A stretch of 17,164 nucleotides of DNA from an uncultured Bartonella sp. (lineage in GTDB: Bacteria > Pseudomonadota > Alphaproteobacteria > Rhizobiales > Rhizobiaceae). Location: assembly GCA_946481695.1 (NCBI GenBank), contig CAMLON010000036.1:1-17164 (forward strand), in the 5' to 3' direction. The position numbers and the translations under genes were made by a program. Shown piece after piece: positions 15,023 to 17,164 of the stretch; positions within the stretch are counted from its first letter, which is position 1; every line of letters starts with the position of its first letter. The notes under the pieces are model-generated. The model had not been told where the DNA came from. It did not search any database and saw only the letters and a program-made list of their open reading frames with translations.

Positions 15023-15052
15023 TATATGGAAAGTCGAACAACGAACTTCAAG
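15023..15052 (-). promoter_or_regulatory. Predicted RpoH (heat shock sigma factor) promoter
   Basis: On the minus strand CTTGAA (15047-15052) and CCATATA (15023-15029) are 17 bases apart, close to the sigma-32 consensus CTTGAA-N13-17-CCATNTA. Transcription would start near 15016, exactly ahead of the ROSE-like leader. The site also lies just upstream of the divergent nth gene. Confidence 0.72.
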
Positions 15053-15071
15053 ATAGGGGCTTTAAAAGGTT

Positions 15072-15812
15072 ATGACGGGCGCAAGGGCTAGAAACCGGAA
15101 AGCGGGAACAGTAAAGGGAAGCGCCTATACGGACGAAGAAATCGAAGAAATTTTTCGCCGGTTTTCGGTTCAGCGACCAAATCCCAGAAGCGATCTTATC
15201 TATGAAAGCCCGTTCACTTTGCTTGTGGCAGTGGTTTTGTCTGCACAAGCAACAGACGCAAGTGTAAACAAGGCAACAAAGCCGCTTTTTGCTGTTGCCG
15301 ATACAGCAGAAAAGATGGAGGCTCTCGGAGAAGACGGCATCGCCCGCTATATCCGCACGATCGGTCTATGGCGGGCAAAAGCCAAAAATGTCTATGCGCT
15401 TTCAAAAATATTGAACGAAAAATATGCCGGTAAAGTGCCTGATACCAGAGAAGCTCTAATGGCACTTCCAGGTGTCGGGCGTAAAACGGCAAATGTTGTC
15501 CTTAATGTTGCTTTCAACCAGCCGACAATGGCCGTCGACACCCATATTTTCCGGTTTTGTAACCGGACAGAACTGGCACCGGGAAAAACGCCCGAAGAGG
15601 TAGAAAAGAAACTTGTCAAAATAATACCCGAAAAATATATGGCTCACGCCCATCATTGGCTGATTTTACATGGTCGTTACATCTGTAAAGCCCGTAAACC
15701 GGATTGTGTGCATTGTATTATTGCCGATATTTGCAAGGCGGCCATTAAGACAAGTTCTATTCCCGCACCGCTTGTTGAAGTGAAAGGCAATGGTGCTCCG
15801 GTTCCTCTTTAA
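15072..15812 (+). CDS. nth: Endonuclease III (bifunctional DNA glycosylase/AP lyase)
   Basis: This 246-residue base-excision repair enzyme removes oxidised pyrimidines and cuts the strand at the abasic site. All key elements are present: helix-hairpin-helix LPGVGRKTA (132-140) with catalytic Lys K138, catalytic Asp D156 in VDTHIFR, and the four Cys ligands of the [4Fe-4S] cluster (C205, C212, C215, C221; spacing C-x6-C-x2-C-x5-C). The basic N-terminal extension of about 20 residues is common in alphaproteobacteria, as is a short tail after the cluster. The ATG at 15072 is the first in frame, with AAGG close upstream, so the exact start is a little uncertain. It is divergent from hsp20, and the two promoters share about 115 bases. 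Confidence 0.96.
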   Translation: MTGARARNRKAGTVKGSAYTDEEIEEIFRRFSVQRPNPRSDLIYESPFTLLVAVVLSAQATDASVNKATKPLFAVADTAEKMEALGEDGIARYIRTIGLWRAKAKNVYALSKILNEKYAGKVPDTREALMALPGVGRKTANVVLNVAFNQPTMAVDTHIFRFCNRTELAPGKTPEEVEKKLVKIIPEKYMAHAHHWLILHGRYICKARKPDCVHCIIADICKAAIKTSSIPAPLVEVKGNGAPVPL

Positions 15813-15968
15813 CGGAAAAAGGTTAATCCTGTTTGCGGCAATCCGGATAGACAATGAAATGAAAGACAAAAATTATACTTTGTCGGAATAGCAGGATCGG
15901 CACTGTTGGAAAGTCTAGTGAAATGACAGACAGCCCTGATCGGCTATGGGGGTTAACTTTTATAAAAA

Positions 15969-16004
15969 TGTGCGCCCGATTTTCGGCGCACAATTGTTTT
16001 TTTT
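15969..16004 (+). terminator. Intrinsic terminator between nth and ada
   Basis: TGTGCGCC and GGCGCACA form an 8-bp stem with an 8-base loop, followed by ATTG and eight T residues. It would end the nth transcript, 157 bases past that stop. It lies only 12 bases before the ada start codon, so ada's own promoter must be either inside this element or upstream of it. Confidence 0.85.
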
Positions 16005-16016
16005 GGGCTTATATAA

Positions 16017-17075
16017 ATGGTCATGACACTTCTAACCAATAATACAGACCAGCTTTATGAAGCTCTGATAAACCGCGATCGCTCCTATGACGGGCATGTT
16101 TTTGTCTGCGTAACAACGACAGGTATTTTTTGTCGGCTGTCATGTCCGGCGCGAAAGCCCAAGCGGGAAAATGTCTTTTTCTGTGACAGCGCGGCTGCAT
16201 GTCTCGAAGAAGGCTATCGGCCTTGCCAGAAATGCCACCCGCTGGAAGCAGGCGGCCACGTTGATCCGCTTTTTCGTCATTTGATGGCAAGACTTGATGA
16301 AAATCCCGATCACATATGGTCAGAAGACGATATTGTACGACTGGGATTTGACCCTTCCACTGTGCGGCGCATTTTCAAGCGACGTATAGGCATGACATTT
16401 CTGGAATTGGCACGCTTGAAAAGAGCAAGCCGTGGTGCAGCGCTGCTTTCCCACGGTCAACCGGTAATCGAAGCGCAACTTTCCGCCGGTTACGATTCGG
16501 GCAGCGGCTTTCGTGAAGCAATTCTCAAGCTCATCGGTCATCCACCAAAAGCCATACAAAACCGCACTCTTTTAAAAGCGGCATGGATTGAAACGCCGAT
16601 CGGTGAAATGCTTGCCGTCAGTGACCAACATGTCTTGCATCTCTTGGAATTTTTTGACCGCAAGGGGCTGTTGACAGAGCTCAAGAAATTGCAGGCAGTC
16701 ACCCGCTCGTCTATCAGTTTTGAAAGAACCAGTGTCATCGACAAGGTAGAAGCCGAATTGGGCGATTATTATCAAGGAAAAAGCTGCCATTTTGAAACAC
16801 CGCTTGCCAAAGTTGCAGGTGGTTTTGCCCCCCTTGTGTGGGAGGCTTTGCGTCAAATACCGGCAGGAGAAACACGCTCTTACAGTGAATTGGCGCGTGC
16901 ATTGGATAGACCGACAGCAGTGCGGGCGGTGGCACGGGCTAACGGGCAAAACCAGATTGCCATTATTATTCCCTGTCATCGGGTGATCGGGGCGGATGGT
17001 ACGCTTACCGGTTATGCTGGCGGTTTATGGCGCAAAGACTGGCTTTTACGCCATGAAAAAAAGTATTTTGCATAA
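16017..17075 (+). CDS. ada: Ada: methylphosphotriester/O6-methylguanine-DNA methyltransferase and activator
   Basis: This 352-residue protein repairs alkylated DNA by taking methyl groups onto its own Cys residues and, once methylated, activates the adaptive response. Domains in order: N-terminal zinc domain with C39, C43, C70 and C73 (C39 by position is the phosphotriester acceptor); an AraC-type helix-turn-helix region (about 82-182, with STVRRIFKRRIGMTFLELARLKR); and the C-terminal methyltransferase (about 188-350) with acceptor C320 in IPCHRVIGADG. Length is normal and nothing is missing. Two ATG codons (16017 and 16023) are possible, and neither has a good Shine-Dalgarno. Inverted GCGCA motifs in the hairpin just upstream recall the core of the E. 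coli Ada box. Autoregulation is therefore possible, as inference. Confidence 0.96.
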   Translation: MVMTLLTNNTDQLYEALINRDRSYDGHVFVCVTTTGIFCRLSCPARKPKRENVFFCDSAAACLEEGYRPCQKCHPLEAGGHVDPLFRHLMARLDENPDHIWSEDDIVRLGFDPSTVRRIFKRRIGMTFLELARLKRASRGAALLSHGQPVIEAQLSAGYDSGSGFREAILKLIGHPPKAIQNRTLLKAAWIETPIGEMLAVSDQHVLHLLEFFDRKGLLTELKKLQAVTRSSISFERTSVIDKVEAELGDYYQGKSCHFETPLAKVAGGFAPLVWEALRQIPAGETRSYSELARALDRPTAVRAVARANGQNQIAIIIPCHRVIGADGTLTGYAGGLWRKDWLLRHEKKYFA

Positions 17076-17086
17076 AAGTCTGCTTG

Positions 17087-17164
17087 CTATTTTTGAGGCC
17101 GTGTTTTAAGAGAACCCAGTTCAAGCCGTCCGGCAGGGCATGCCGTGACGACTTTTATGCTTGT
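17087..17164 (-). CDS. Possible 3' end of a leftward gene (partial)
   Basis: One minus-strand frame is open from the window edge to a TAG at 17087-17089 and reads TSIKVVTACPAGRLELGSLKTRPQK; the other two frames close earlier. If real, these are the last 25 codons of a gene converging on ada, with 11 bases between the two stops. It is too short to identify. Confidence 0.3.
   Translation of the reverse strand, partial: TSIKVVTACPAGRLELGSLKTRPQK

Overview
The window looks like chromosome of a moderately AT-rich member of the Hyphomicrobiales (Rhizobiales), probably close to Bartonellaceae. That placement is inferred from the gene families (RmuC, a Bartonella-style autotransporter, DUF992, DUF1150 next to Hsp20, the COG3904 family), from a CtrA-type site, and from a rhizobial-style ROSE-like leader on the hsp20 gene. 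I could not run a database search. There is no phage, insertion sequence, tRNA, rRNA or CRISPR array.

Layout. 1-1234: rmuC (+). 1235-1562: a convergent gap with eight tandem copies of a 14-bp unit and a terminator hairpin. 1563-4121 (-): a classical autotransporter adhesin. It shares a divergent control region, with one CtrA-type box over both predicted -35 elements, with a lipoprotein lytic transglycosylase (4308-4895, +). 5013-5630 (-): a two-helix membrane protein of unknown role. 6101-7021 (+): a DMT/EamA exporter. 7202-9226 (+): three small envelope genes in separate transcription units, namely a Pro/His-rich LTXXQ-like periplasmic protein, a DUF992 secreted protein with a His-Lys tail, and a 122-aa membrane protein. 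9235-10605 (-): a secreted COG3904-type protein with a ClpP/crotonase-like core and Asn-rich inserts. 10932-13529 (-): three unrecognised polytopic membrane proteins. 13530-14260: a very AT-rich gap with an orphan terminator. 14261-14955 (-): hsp20-DUF1150 operon, with a predicted RpoH promoter and a ROSE-like RNA thermometer. 15072-15812 (+): nth. 16017-17075 (+): ada. A few codons of possible neighbours remain at both ends.

Themes. Two parts are well understood: DNA maintenance (rmuC, nth, ada) and the heat response (hsp20-DUF1150). Most of the rest is cell envelope: an adhesin, a murein hydrolase, secreted low-complexity proteins and orphan membrane proteins. The most informative non-coding signals are the ROSE-like leader with its RpoH promoter, the CtrA box between adhesin and transglycosylase, and the 14-bp repeat, which recurs as a single copy about 11 kb away. 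I see no clear new multi-gene system. The nearest candidate is the cluster of three orphan membrane proteins.
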